This document shows positions 14,968 through 23,618 of a stretch of DNA of 28,010 bases, in pieces. The notes below the pieces were generated by a model. That model was not told where the DNA came from and made no database searches. It was given only the letters and a program-made list of their open reading frames with translations. How positions within the stretch are numbered: the stretch's first letter is position 1; the number at the start of each line of letters is the position of its first letter. This DNA is from Planctomycetota bacterium (GTDB lineage: Bacteria; Planctomycetota; B15-G4). The translations under genes and the position numbers were made by a program. Location: NCBI GenBank assembly GCA_003644265.1, contig QNBX01000045.1:1-28010 (forward strand). The letters run 5' to 3'.

Positions 14968-15924
14968 TCAACGCCCGGGCAGGCGGAAGTCCGGCGCCGT
15001 GACCACACGGCGCCGCGCCAGACAGTAGGGCAGGTTGGCCAGGGCGCCCAGCGTGGCGCGCAGCACGATCAGCCTGGCACCCGGCGTGTCTCGCAGGGCC
15101 ACGGCCAGCCCCATGGTGCCCGTCGCCTCCAGCTCGCGCTCGGCCGCGCTGCCGGTGGCGCCGCCTCCCGCTGAACCGCCCCCGCTCCCGCCGCGTGCCT
15201 TGCCCGCCATGCCCAGCGCCATGCCGAACACGTCGCGCCAGCGGCAGCTCTTGAACGCGTACAGCCAGAAGTTGCGCACGTGATAGTAGAGCGAGCGCGC
15301 GCCGGCCTTCATGCCGAAGGGCGTGCTGTGCTGAATCACAGGAGCGGGGTCCTGCAAGATGCGATAGCCCAGCCCCAGCACGCGGGCGGACAGATCGCGC
15401 TCGTTGCCGTAGATGAAGAAACGCTCGTCGTACCAGCCGGCGCGCTCGATCACGGCGCGCCGCGCCAGGGTACCGCAGCCGCGGAAGGTCGAGGCGTAGT
15501 ACGGACCGCGCGCGAGCTCGGCCTCGATGTAGGCCTGCGGCATGCCCGGCTCGACCACGCGGCTGCTGACCATGGCGGTGCTCGCGGGCTCGCTCAACAG
15601 GCGTCGCTCCAGCAGCTGCAGCCACTCGGCGCTGGCCTCCACGTCGTCATCCATGATGGCGATGGCGTCACCGCTGGCCAGCTTGAAGCCGATGTTGAAG
15701 GTCTCGCAGGCGCCGCGCGTGTCGTTCTGCATGGAGATCACCCGAACACGCGGATGCTCGGCCGCCAGCCGCGCCACGGTGTCGTCGCTCGACGCGTTGT
15801 CGATCACGATGATCTCGTCGGGCGGGCGCGTGCCGCGCTCCAGCGCCGCCACGTTGGCCGCCACCGCGTCGCTGCGGTTCCAGGATGAGATCACGGCGGA
15901 GATACGCAGGCGCGGGTTCGACAT
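14968..15924 (-). CDS. GT2 glycosyltransferase
   Basis: A 318-residue GT-A enzyme. ATG at 15924 shares its A with the TGA of the PIG-L gene (TGATG), which decides the start over a longer in-frame ORF. Features in order: RISAVISSWNRSDAV (7-21), EIIVIDNASSDDTV (37-50), the triple-Asp metal site MDDDVEAS (91-98), and WYDERFFIYGNERDLS (164-179). A Gly/Ser-rich linker (243-260) precedes a C-terminal segment with RATLGALANLPYCLARRR. The ERFF(I)...(E/N)RDLS pattern is shared with the next enzyme downstream, suggesting related acceptors or an old duplication. Second gene of the operon. Confidence 0.92.
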   Translation of the reverse strand: MSNPRLRISAVISSWNRSDAVAANVAALERGTRPPDEIIVIDNASSDDTVARLAAEHPRVRVISMQNDTRGACETFNIGFKLASGDAIAIMDDDVEASAEWLQLLERRLLSEPASTAMVSSRVVEPGMPQAYIEAELARGPYYASTFRGCGTLARRAVIERAGWYDERFFIYGNERDLSARVLGLGYRILQDPAPVIQHSTPFGMKAGARSLYYHVRNFWLYAFKSCRWRDVFGMALGMAGKARGGSGGGSAGGGATGSAAERELEATGTMGLAVALRDTPGARLIVLRATLGALANLPYCLARRRVVTAPDFRLPGR

Positions 15925-16646
15925 CAGGCCTCCGGCAAGACGCCCAGCGTGCGGGCCAGCGCGCGCACGCCCGCCCGGGCCGCGGCCACGTCGTCTGGCG
16001 CCAGGCGCAGGAAGCCCTCGGCGTGGGTCACGTCGGGCAGATCGACGTTGACCGTGCGGGCCCGGTTGCGCGCGTCGCACTTGGCCACGATGTCGATCGA
16101 CCCGATCTGGCTGGCAAAGACCGTCAGCGCCTCGCGCTTGGCGGCGTGCACGCTGGTGATGTCCAGCAGGAAGCTGGCCATGTGCTCGGCGTTGACCTCG
16201 TACAGCAGCAGGGTCAGGTCGTCGCGCCCCGCAAAGGCCACCCCCACCGCGTCCATGGTCGCCACGTGGTCGGGGTGCATCTCAAAGGGCGAGGGCGCAT
16301 ACACCACCACCGGCTGCACGCGCTCGGCCACGCGCCGGATGCGCGCCGCCACGCCCGGGTCATCGGCCACCGCACCATCCACCGCGGCCAGGCAGATCAC
16401 CTCGGGAGATCCCAGCCGCGACACGGCCTTGCGTGATTCCGACAGGCGCACCTCCGCATCGCCCCCGGCCTCACCGCCCGACACCAGGGCCACGTACACC
16501 GCGTCGCCGCGCCGGGAGTGCAGGGCGATGGCGCCCCCGCAGCCGATGATCTCGTCATCGGGATGGGGCGCCACCACGAGCACCGGACCCGGGGGGATGC
16601 GGGACAGGTCGTGCAGCGGCGGAAAGGTCTGAGCGGGACCGGACAC
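15924..16646 (-). CDS. PIG-L family zinc deacetylase
   Basis: A 240-residue member of the GlcNAc-PI/LmbE/BshB-type amidohydrolases. The zinc and catalytic motif PHPDDE is at 27-32 (His28, Asp31 as ligand and Asp30 as base by family analogy) and the third ligand is in HPDH (124-127). Members remove N-acetyl groups from sugar conjugates, which fits deacetylation of a GlcNAc-type unit in the glycan built by the following enzymes. GTG start at 16646; no strong ribosome-binding site. First gene of the six-gene operon; the upstream 195 bases are shared with the divergent plus-strand pair. Confidence 0.93.
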   Translation of the reverse strand: MSGPAQTFPPLHDLSRIPPGPVLVVAPHPDDEIIGCGGAIALHSRRGDAVYVALVSGGEAGGDAEVRLSESRKAVSRLGSPEVICLAAVDGAVADDPGVAARIRRVAERVQPVVVYAPSPFEMHPDHVATMDAVGVAFAGRDDLTLLLYEVNAEHMASFLLDITSVHAAKREALTVFASQIGSIDIVAKCDARNRARTVNVDLPDVTHAEGFLRLAPDDVAAARAGVRALARTLGVLPEA

Positions 16647-16841
16647 GGAGCGGCGATCATGGCACCCGGGGGGCGGCGGGAAAAGCGGCGGCCTCGGACG
16701 AAGCTGCTGGTCTCAGCTGCCCGCGGCATCGGGGAGCAGGTCGTGACGGGCGCTGCGGGGCTGGGGCGAGGAGCTGCTCGCTTGGCTCAGGCGTGTTGCC
16801 GCGAGGTTGCAGTCATCCGGGATGGCCCCGATGATGCGGCC
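16647..16841. promoter_or_regulatory. Divergent intergenic region between the glycan operon and the propeller/SGNH pair
   Basis: The PIG-L operon leaves on the minus strand and the propeller-like gene on the plus strand, so promoters for both should be here. No clear -35/-10 pair or operator palindrome was recognised. Confidence 0.4.
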
Positions 16842-18002
16842 ATGGTCTCCCTGGGTCCGGCTGCCGTGCTCGCGTTGTGCGCCCCGCTGATGCACGCGTG
16901 CATGGGCGAGCTGCCGGCGGAGTTGCCGGCGGAGCTCGCGGCGCCGGGGTCGCTGCTGGTCCTGGACGCGGACGCCGGTGAGGCGCAGGACGATGGCGAG
17001 CGGCGCGGGGTCGTGTTTGTTGCCGCGCCGGACGGGCAGGGCGGCTGGGAGGCGCCGACGCTGCTGGCCACGGATGTGCGCTGGCTGGAGCCGGTGGCGC
17101 TGGTGACCCTGAGCGACCGCAGCCTGCTGGTGGTGGAGTCGCGCTGGCCGCACGATCGAGCAGACGCTGCGCCTGAGACGCCAGGCCGCGGCGCCTTGTT
17201 TCGCATCGCCCCTGGCGCGCCGGGGGGCGTCGAGCTGTGGTGGTCGGACCCGCGCCTGCGACGGCCGATCGCGGCGGTGCTGGCCCCCGACGGCACGCTC
17301 TACGTCAGCGATCGAGACGCCGACCCGCTGGGCCTGGGCGCTCCCACCGGAGCGGTCTTCGCGCTGCGTCCGGGGCCGGATGGCGGGCGCCCCAGCGAGC
17401 CGGCCCGCATCGCCGCCGCGGGGCCCGAACTGGTCACGCCCGGGCCCCTGCTGGCCCTGCCCGACGGGCGCGTGCTGCTGATGGACGCCGACCGCAACCC
17501 CCTGGGCCTGGACCTGCCCTCCGGGATCCCGCGCACGGCGGGAGAGCTGTACGAGCTGCGTGACGGCGCGCTCATCAGCCGCGCCCAACCCACGCTCACG
17601 GTGAGCCCCATCGGCATGCTGCTGCGCGCTCCCCACGACCTGTTCATCATCGACGCCAACGCCGGCGATCGGCCGCCGCACCTGGGCGACGGCGCCGTGT
17701 TCCGGCTCGACACGTCCGACCTGGGCGGCCCGCTGCACACCGTGGTGAGCAGCACCACCCTGGGACGTCGCCACGCGCTGGCGGATCCGGCCGGAGGCGA
17801 CGTGCTGCCCGACGGCCGGCTGCTCATCGTCGACGCCAACCTGGACCCGCTGCACCTGGGCCCCGATGGCACGGGCAAGGGTGTCTATGGCACGGGCCCG
17901 GGCGCCGTGATGTGGCTCGACCCCGAGCAGCAGACCCTGGCGCTGGCCCTGGCCAGCGAGCGCTTCGTCATGCCGCTGGACGTGCACGTGGTGCGGCCGT
18001 GA
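16842..18002 (+). CDS. Exported propeller-like protein with repeated DA(N/D)xxPLGL motif
   Basis: A 386-residue protein with a hydrophobic N-terminus (VSLGPAAVLALCAPLMHAC); Cys20 could be lipidated, although the lipobox is not canonical and the n-region lacks Lys/Arg. The ATG at 16842 is the only Met giving this N-terminus; no strong ribosome-binding site is visible. A motif of the kind (L/V)hhDA(D/N)xxPLGL recurs at about 38-46, 153-166, 211-223, 267-276 and 327-340, each time after a blade-like 'LxPDGxLxVxD' or 'ALPDGRVLLMD' strand pair, as in NHL/SMP-30/YncE beta propellers. Asp-rich turns could bind calcium. No family is assigned with certainty and no enzyme activity can be claimed. Its stop overlaps the start of the SGNH gene. 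Confidence 0.82.
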   Translation: MVSLGPAAVLALCAPLMHACMGELPAELPAELAAPGSLLVLDADAGEAQDDGERRGVVFVAAPDGQGGWEAPTLLATDVRWLEPVALVTLSDRSLLVVESRWPHDRADAAPETPGRGALFRIAPGAPGGVELWWSDPRLRRPIAAVLAPDGTLYVSDRDADPLGLGAPTGAVFALRPGPDGGRPSEPARIAAAGPELVTPGPLLALPDGRVLLMDADRNPLGLDLPSGIPRTAGELYELRDGALISRAQPTLTVSPIGMLLRAPHDLFIIDANAGDRPPHLGDGAVFRLDTSDLGGPLHTVVSSTTLGRRHALADPAGGDVLPDGRLLIVDANLDPLHLGPDGTGKGVYGTGPGAVMWLDPEQQTLALALASERFVMPLDVHVVRP

Positions 18003-19096
18003 CTCAGGCCCCCGCGCCCCCCACGCCCAGGCCGCGCGCGCGCCGTCGCTCCCGGCTGGGGCTGGCGCTGGTGCTGCTGGCCTTGGGGCTGCTGGCGGCC
18101 GAACTGGCCCTGCGCGGCATGGGGTCGCGGGTGGCCAAGGGCCCGGCGACGGGAGAGCTACAGAAGGCCTTCGCCGCCGCCGGCCTGCTGCGCACCGACC
18201 CACGCCCCGGCCTGCACTACAGCAACTCACCCAAGCGGCGGGTCGAACTGAGCGGCCGGCGCACCACCCACGACGGGCGCGGCCGCCGCGTGACGCCGGG
18301 CCCGTTCGCGCAGGACGCGCCAGCCGTGGTCTTTCTGGGAGACTCCACCACCTACGGTCTGGGCGTGGAGGACCATGAGACCCTGCCCGCGCAGGTGGCT
18401 GCGCTGCTGGACGGCGCCATCCGCCCGCTGAACCTGGGTGTTCCCGGCTACAACACGGCCCAGGAGCTGGCGCTCTACCGCAGCGAGCGCGAGCAGCTCG
18501 ACGACGCGCCGCTGGTGGTGCTGCTCTACTTCCCCAACGACAGCATCGACGCCTGGTTCTGGGACGAGGCCCACGGCGTGCTCTACTACGATGGCCTGCC
18601 GCTGCCCGCCGCCCTCAAGCGCAGCCTTCGCAAGAGTGCGCTGTACCGCGCCGTGGCGTCAGCCCACGCCCGCTCGCAGAAGGCCGCGGGGCGGCTCGAA
18701 TCCGAGCGTCCACAGAACATGGACAAGTCCATGGCCGCCCTGGCGCAGTTGGCCCAGGCCTGCCGGGACGACGGGCGCCAGCTACTGGTGGCACACCTGC
18801 CGGCGTTCGTGAGCCTCGACCCGTACCTGGGCGCGGGGCAAGTGGCGCGCCTTGAGGCCCAGTGCCGCGAACTCGGCCTGCCGTTCATCGACCTGCTGGA
18901 CGCCTACCTGGCCGAGCGCGAGGCCACGCTGGCCGCCAAGGCGCGCCGACGCAAGCCCATCCCGGACTCGGCGCGCAGGCACTACCTCGAGCGTTTCTGG
19001 GTGCTGGAGGGGGTGGACAGTCACCCCAACGTGGAGGGGTATGGCATCGCGGCGGAGGCCTTGGCCCGGGCGGTGGCGCAGCAGCTCGGGGGCTGA
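17999..19096 (+). CDS. Membrane-anchored SGNH/GDSL hydrolase
   Basis: A 365-residue protein starting at a GTG that overlaps the preceding stop (GTGA); longer in-frame ORFs upstream are shadow coding. A signal anchor is at 19-40 after an Arg-rich stretch, so the catalytic domain should face the periplasm. SGNH blocks are visible: VVFLGDSTTYG with nucleophile Ser116, GVPGYNTAQE with Gly150, the block III Asn as YFPND (Asn180), and the block V pair in GVDSHPN with Asp340 and His342. Such proteins hydrolyse or transfer acyl groups on glycans or lipids (AlgX/PatB-like roles). Its setting between two glycan clusters suggests O-acetyl turnover on the product. Confidence 0.9.
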   Translation: MTQAPAPPTPRPRARRRSRLGLALVLLALGLLAAELALRGMGSRVAKGPATGELQKAFAAAGLLRTDPRPGLHYSNSPKRRVELSGRRTTHDGRGRRVTPGPFAQDAPAVVFLGDSTTYGLGVEDHETLPAQVAALLDGAIRPLNLGVPGYNTAQELALYRSEREQLDDAPLVVLLYFPNDSIDAWFWDEAHGVLYYDGLPLPAALKRSLRKSALYRAVASAHARSQKAAGRLESERPQNMDKSMAALAQLAQACRDDGRQLLVAHLPAFVSLDPYLGAGQVARLEAQCRELGLPFIDLLDAYLAEREATLAAKARRRKPIPDSARRHYLERFWVLEGVDSHPNVEGYGIAAEALARAVAQQLGG

Positions 19097-19150
19097 GGGG
19101 CGTGCGCGGCGTGAGGACTGCTGTGGGTCCGCTCGCTCTGGGCGCAGGGC

Positions 19151-20395
19151 TCAGCGGCGGTGTGCTGCGGCGATCACGCGGGTGTACACGTCGTTGACGC
19201 GCTCGGCGTGTTGGCCGGGGGTGAGCAGGTCGGTGTGGCTGGCGGCGCGCCAGGACTCGAGCTGGCGTGGATCGTCGGCGGCGGCGAGCAGCGCGGCGGC
19301 CAGCGCCTGGGGGTTGGCGGCGGGGACGACCGTGCCGGCGGCCCCCACGCCCTCGGGCAAGGCGCCGCGATCGCTGCAGATCACGGGCAGGCCCAGGGCG
19401 CGGGCCTCGGCCAGCACCAGACCGAAGGTCTCCTCGGCCCGGCTGGGGAAGACGGCCAGATCGACACGCGGCGCCAGCTGCGCCAGATCGGCGGGTTCGT
19501 AGCGGCCGCCAAAGCTGACGTCAAGGCCCTCGGCGGCGTCGATCAGCTGCTCGGCGAAGTCGGCGTCGATGGGCTCGCCCAGCACCACCAGGGCCAGGCG
19601 CGGGTCGGCGGCCAGGCGCAGGGCGGCCAGCAGGTCCAACAGCCCCTTGGCCGGCGCCAGGTGTCCCCAGCTGGCCAGGACCAGGCGCCCGTCGGCGCGC
19701 ACCCGGGGCTCGCAGGGCGTGCCCTTCAGCCGCGCCGGCGCGTGGGGCAGCAGCACCAGTCGCGCCGCGTCCACCAGGCCGCTATCCAGCCAGCGCTGGC
19801 GCACGCTGGAGCTGGGCACGATGGCGGCGCCCCAGGCCGCGGCCTCGGCGGCGGCGGTGCGGGCGCGCGCCTCGCGCTCGATGCGCAGGGCCTCGCCCCC
19901 CGCCGGGAAATCGGGCAACACGCAGGCGTCGCAGCGCGCGCTGGGAAGGGGGAAGTGCTCGGCGCAGCTCTCGCCGTCGGGGCGCGACAGGAAGAAGCGC
20001 GCGCAGACTGTGGTGAAGTCGTGCAGCGTGATCACCACGGGCAGTCCGGCGGCGGACACGCGCGCGGCCAGGTCGCCCGACAGGTTGAGCGTGTGGTGCA
20101 GGTGCACCACGTCCGGGCGCTCGTTGACGATCAGCTCGACCACCTGCTGAGCCACGCGCGGGCTGCGATGGTCCATGGAGTAGTTCTCGCCCGGGCGTCG
20201 CAGCACGCGACACACGGGCACGTGGTTCACCGCCTCCAGACGCAGCTCGCCGTCGGGGTGGCGCGCGTCGCTGCCGGCGACGATGAAGGCGGCGTCGCCG
20301 CGGGCGGCCTGGGCCGCGCTCAGGACCTGCACGCAGGTCTCGGTGCCGCCGCGGAACTCGGGCGGGTACTGGTGCACCACGTGCACGATCTTCAA
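19151..20395 (-). CDS. GT4 glycosyltransferase with four-Cys motif
   Basis: A 414-residue GT-B enzyme. A TTG start at 20395 has GGGGAG seven bases upstream and gives the standard opening KIVHVVHQYPPEFRGGTE. The four-Cys cluster follows ITLHDFTTV (C131, C144, C155, C158). The donor domain starts SWGHLAPAKGLLDLL and carries the EX7E pair in ETFGLVLAEA. It is the last gene of the second block and converges on the SGNH gene, leaving only 54 bases with no obvious terminator. The preceding PIG-L gene ends 97 bases upstream. Confidence 0.92.
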   Translation of the reverse strand: MKIVHVVHQYPPEFRGGTETCVQVLSAAQAARGDAAFIVAGSDARHPDGELRLEAVNHVPVCRVLRRPGENYSMDHRSPRVAQQVVELIVNERPDVVHLHHTLNLSGDLAARVSAAGLPVVITLHDFTTVCARFFLSRPDGESCAEHFPLPSARCDACVLPDFPAGGEALRIEREARARTAAAEAAAWGAAIVPSSSVRQRWLDSGLVDAARLVLLPHAPARLKGTPCEPRVRADGRLVLASWGHLAPAKGLLDLLAALRLAADPRLALVVLGEPIDADFAEQLIDAAEGLDVSFGGRYEPADLAQLAPRVDLAVFPSRAEETFGLVLAEARALGLPVICSDRGALPEGVGAAGTVVPAANPQALAAALLAAADDPRQLESWRAASHTDLLTPGQHAERVNDVYTRVIAAAHRR

Positions 20396-20492
20396 CGCCG
20401 CGCTCCCCAGGCCTGGGCCGGCCTGCGCTTGCGACGCAGGCCCTGCTGACGTGAGCCGCTCCAGCGCGCGGCGCCGCGTGCAACGATCGGGA

Positions 20493-21197
20493 TCAAATCA
20501 GCACCTGGTAGGCCTCGGCGCGTCGATCGCTACGCCCGTCGTTGTTCGGTAGCAGGATGGAGCGGTAGGTGTTGAGCCCCTCGATGGCGCCCAGGATGTC
20601 GGTGTGCGCCAACTGGCTGGGGTAGCAGCGCACGGCGGCGCGCTTGATCTCGTACACGTCGGTCACGTCGAGCACGAACTGCGCCGGCTGCGGCGACCAG
20701 ACCTCGTAGCCCACCAGGGTCAGCCCCCCCACGCGCTGCGCCGCGCGCCGCGTGGCTCGGCCGATGAAGTGATGGTCGGCGTGGGTCTCGGCCTCGTGCG
20801 GCGCGTAGACCACGTCGGGCGAGAGGCGCTGCAGGGCGTCGACCATATGCTCCACCACCGCGTCCAGGTCGGCGGGCGTCACGGCGCAGCCATCGGGGAA
20901 GCCCCAGAACTCCCGCGCAGCGATGCCCAGCAGATCGCAGGCGGCCTCGGCCTCAGCCCGGCGCGTGGCCACGTAGGCAGCGGGGTCGGCCTGACCGGAC
21001 ACATCGCCGTGCACGCCGTTGGTGACGAACACCGCGGCCAACTCGTCGCCGCGGGCCGCGTGCATGGCCAGGGCGCCGCCCGGGCCGGCCGACTCATCGT
21101 CCGGATGCGGCGCCACCACCAGCACGCGCCCTTCCCAGGGCGGCTCGCTGAGCACCCGGGCAGGTTCGGGCGGCGGCAGGGGCGCGGGGTCAGCCAT
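20493..21197 (-). CDS. PIG-L family zinc deacetylase (second copy)
   Basis: A 234-residue member. Start at ATG 21197 rather than the longer in-frame ORF, because family similarity begins soon after (RVLVVAPHPDDE, 24-35); the ribosome-binding site is weak. Zinc motif PHPDDE at 30-35 and HADH at 139-142. It differs from the first PIG-L throughout apart from these motifs, so it probably acts on another sugar conjugate. It ends IEGLNTYRSILL and a polar C-terminus. Located between NhaA and a GT4 gene on the same strand. Confidence 0.92.
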   Translation of the reverse strand: MADPAPLPPPEPARVLSEPPWEGRVLVVAPHPDDESAGPGGALAMHAARGDELAAVFVTNGVHGDVSGQADPAAYVATRRAEAEAACDLLGIAAREFWGFPDGCAVTPADLDAVVEHMVDALQRLSPDVVYAPHEAETHADHHFIGRATRRAAQRVGGLTLVGYEVWSPQPAQFVLDVTDVYEIKRAAVRCYPSQLAHTDILGAIEGLNTYRSILLPNNDGRSDRRAEAYQVLI

Positions 21198-21329
21198 GAT
21201 GCGCGAGTCTAGCAGTCCGTGCCGAGCGCCACGCAGCGTGGCATGCGCAGGCAACCCCGCGTCGAGAAGACGTGCTCCGCCACCAGACGCGGGTACGCCG
21301 CAGCCTCGCCTTGCGCCCTGCGCCCTCGC

Positions 21330-22547
21330 TCAGTGCTCGATCTTCTTGATGCGCAACAGCTTGCCCGCCAGCAACGCCAGGCCGAAGACCACGCCGCTGA
21401 ACAGGGCGCCCATCTTGGCCTCGCCCTGCAAGAGCGGGTCGGTGTAGGCCTGGGCGGACACGAACAGCGCCACGGTCAGGCCCAGGCCCGCCACCAAGCC
21501 GGCCAGGCCCAGGGTCTTCATGTCCATGCCTGTGGGCAGGGGGAAACCCAGCTTGCAGCCCACCCACGAGCACAGAAAGATGCCGACCGTCTTGCCCACC
21601 AGCAGCGAGATCAGGATCACCCAGGTGAGCGCGCCCAGGTTGGAGAACTCCACGCCCGCGTTGGCGAAGGCGAAGGCGAACAGCCCCAGGTCGACGGGCA
21701 GCTTGAGCCTGTGCTCAAAGCGCTCCAACGGCGTGTCGCCGTGGGCGGGGTCGGCGCCGGGCACGTCCTCGCCCTCGGCGATCAGGCCCATCTGTGGGCG
21801 CTCGCCCGGCAGGAACGGCACGATGAACACCAACGCCAGGGCCGGGTGCAGGTGCGCCTGGATCAGGCCCAGCCAGGCCAGTCCGCCGCCCAGCACGATG
21901 TAGAGCGGCCAGCTCTGCAGCTTGGCCTTGCGCAGGCCGAACGACACGAGCATGCCGGCCAGGGTGCACAGCAGCCAGATGGGCGCCACGGGGTGGGCCG
22001 GGTCCGGATAGGCCACGGCGATGATGCCCAGACCGATGGCGTCGTCGGCCACCGCCAGCAACAGCAGGAAGTTCACGGCGGGGTGACGGGCGCCAAACAC
22101 CAGCCGCGCCGCCAGCCATGCCAGCGCGATGTCGGTGGCGGTGGGCACACCCCAGCCATTGGCCACGGCGGCATAGTTGTCGGCGCCGTCGTAGAACAGG
22201 TGCACCAGCAGGAAGAACACGCCCACCGGACCGAGCACGCCGCCCAACGTCCCGAGCAGCGGATTGACGGCCTTGCTGGGAGGGTTGAGCGAACCGCCGG
22301 GCAGCACGGCGTCGGTGATCTCCTTGGCGGCGATGCCGAAGAAGAACACCATGAACACGTCGTTCACCAGGAAGTGCAAGTTGATGTCGTGGCCCAGCAG
22401 TTGCCACGGCAGCAGCTGATACTCGAGCAGGTGGTGGTACGCCTCGGGCGCGGCGTTGGCCACGCCGAGCGCCACGAACACGCCCGCGATGAGCGGGAGG
22501 CTGTACTCCTGAATGGTGCTGAGGATGCCCTTGCTACCGTGGGACAC
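21330..22547 (-). CDS. nhaA: Na+/H+ antiporter NhaA
   Basis: Exchanges cytoplasmic Na+ for external H+ in the inner membrane. The 405-residue protein has the NhaA pattern: an early FLVNDVFMVFFFGIAAKE helix, the GVPTATDIA motif with Asp139 (E. coli Asp133 equivalent), VADDAIG with Asp168/Asp169 (Asp163/Asp164), FAFANAGV, and the GKTVGIF Lys (Lys300 equivalent). GTG start at 22547 with AAGGA about ten bases upstream. The loop between FLPGERPQ and the LEHRL-type helix carries an extra charged insertion (about 250-270). It is bracketed by glycan genes on the same strand, but no functional link can be shown. Confidence 0.95.
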   Translation of the reverse strand: MSHGSKGILSTIQEYSLPLIAGVFVALGVANAAPEAYHHLLEYQLLPWQLLGHDINLHFLVNDVFMVFFFGIAAKEITDAVLPGGSLNPPSKAVNPLLGTLGGVLGPVGVFFLLVHLFYDGADNYAAVANGWGVPTATDIALAWLAARLVFGARHPAVNFLLLLAVADDAIGLGIIAVAYPDPAHPVAPIWLLCTLAGMLVSFGLRKAKLQSWPLYIVLGGGLAWLGLIQAHLHPALALVFIVPFLPGERPQMGLIAEGEDVPGADPAHGDTPLERFEHRLKLPVDLGLFAFAFANAGVEFSNLGALTWVILISLLVGKTVGIFLCSWVGCKLGFPLPTGMDMKTLGLAGLVAGLGLTVALFVSAQAYTDPLLQGEAKMGALFSGVVFGLALLAGKLLRIKKIEH

Positions 22548-22598
22548 GGGTCGTGTTCCTTCCGCTGGGGGCCGGCATCTGCCGTCCCGGTTGGTCGC

Positions 22599-23618
22599 TC
22601 AGTAGATGTCCGAATCGCCCATGGTGACGATCCAGTTGTCCTGTGCCCACTCCAGGTCGAAGTGGTCGCTGTAGATCATGATGCAGAGGCTGAAGGGGCT
22701 GTCGGATCGGGTCAGACCCAGGCCGGACAGGGTCGCAAAGTGCGGCGCGCGGGGCGTGGCCCAGCCTTCGACCCGGAGCCCACCGGCGGCCAGGGTCTCT
22801 CCCGCCACGTGGCCCAGCAGGGCCGCGACCGCCTCACGATCGCCGCCCGGACCGATCCAGTCCACCAGCGCCGCCAGCGGCTGACCCATCCAGCCCAGGC
22901 GGTAGATCAGGGCCCCCAGCATCTGCCCGCCGCGCCAGGCGCTGACCGCGCGGTAGGGACGCCCGGGCCAGTCACGGAAGCGCCAGGTCAGGTAGGCCTC
23001 GTCCTTCCAGATGCCGAGGGGCAGCTGGTCGAGATGGCGCTCGAACAGCTCGGCCATGGCGCCGAGGTCGGAGCCGTCGGACTCGCGCAGCTCGACGCCG
23101 CGGCCCTCCTGCGCCAGCCCGTCCAGCCAGGCCTGATCGAGCTCGCGTGAGAGCTTCGGCATGGGCACGTGCACCGGGCGGTAACCGATGATGCGCGTGC
23201 CCACCGGGAAGGCCTGCTCGTTGGGCAGGCCCCACATGTACTCGTTGGTGTAGTCCGCGTTGGTCTGGCCGAAGATCTCGCAGTAGTCCCGGGCGATGGT
23301 GACGAACACGCTGTTCTTGCGCAGGCTGCCGCGCCAGGCCCGCGCCACGCAGGTGTCCACCGCCTGGGCCGAGCGCAGGCGCTGCCCCTTGACCGCGCAG
23401 AAGGCAGGGATGGCGGAGTAGTTGGCGATGATGGCGCCGTCTGTATCGGTGGCCACCAGGATCTCGTGGCCGGCCGGGTTGTTCAGGTAGATGTGCTCCC
23501 AGTGTTCGAGCGTGCGCGGCACATAGCTCGGGTTGCCCTCGGCGAAGACGGCGTTGAACAGGTCCAGAATGGCGGGGCCGTCCCCGTCCTGGTAGCGACG
23601 AACGCTGAAGTCACTCAC
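22599..23618 (-). CDS. GNAT-like N-acyltransferase
   Basis: A 339-residue protein with an N-terminal GNAT-like domain (VRRYQDGDGPAILDLFNAVF, 6-25) and a second half containing LTWRF and WATPRAPH, ending in GDSDIY (334-339). This C-terminal 'MGDSD' ending recurs in acyltransferase-like proteins of polysaccharide loci as I recall them. The usual acetyl-CoA loop (Q/R-x-x-G-x-G/A) is not evident, so the donor is unsure. GTG start overlaps the upstream GT2 stop as GTGA. Likely role: N-acylation of an amino sugar after it has been freed by a PIG-L deacetylase, by inference from context. Confidence 0.78.
   Translation of the reverse strand: MSDFSVRRYQDGDGPAILDLFNAVFAEGNPSYVPRTLEHWEHIYLNNPAGHEILVATDTDGAIIANYSAIPAFCAVKGQRLRSAQAVDTCVARAWRGSLRKNSVFVTIARDYCEIFGQTNADYTNEYMWGLPNEQAFPVGTRIIGYRPVHVPMPKLSRELDQAWLDGLAQEGRGVELRESDGSDLGAMAELFERHLDQLPLGIWKDEAYLTWRFRDWPGRPYRAVSAWRGGQMLGALIYRLGWMGQPLAALVDWIGPGGDREAVAALLGHVAGETLAAGGLRVEGWATPRAPHFATLSGLGLTRSDSPFSLCIMIYSDHFDLEWAQDNWIVTMGDSDIY

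Noticed and set aside
16713..18230. 505-codon minus-strand frame
   Set aside because: Shadow of the plus-strand propeller-like and SGNH genes; Arg/Gln/Pro-rich with no motif.
21219..23150. 643-codon plus-strand frame
   Set aside because: Antisense of nhaA and the GNAT-like gene, which have clear family motifs; translation is Gln/His-rich low complexity.
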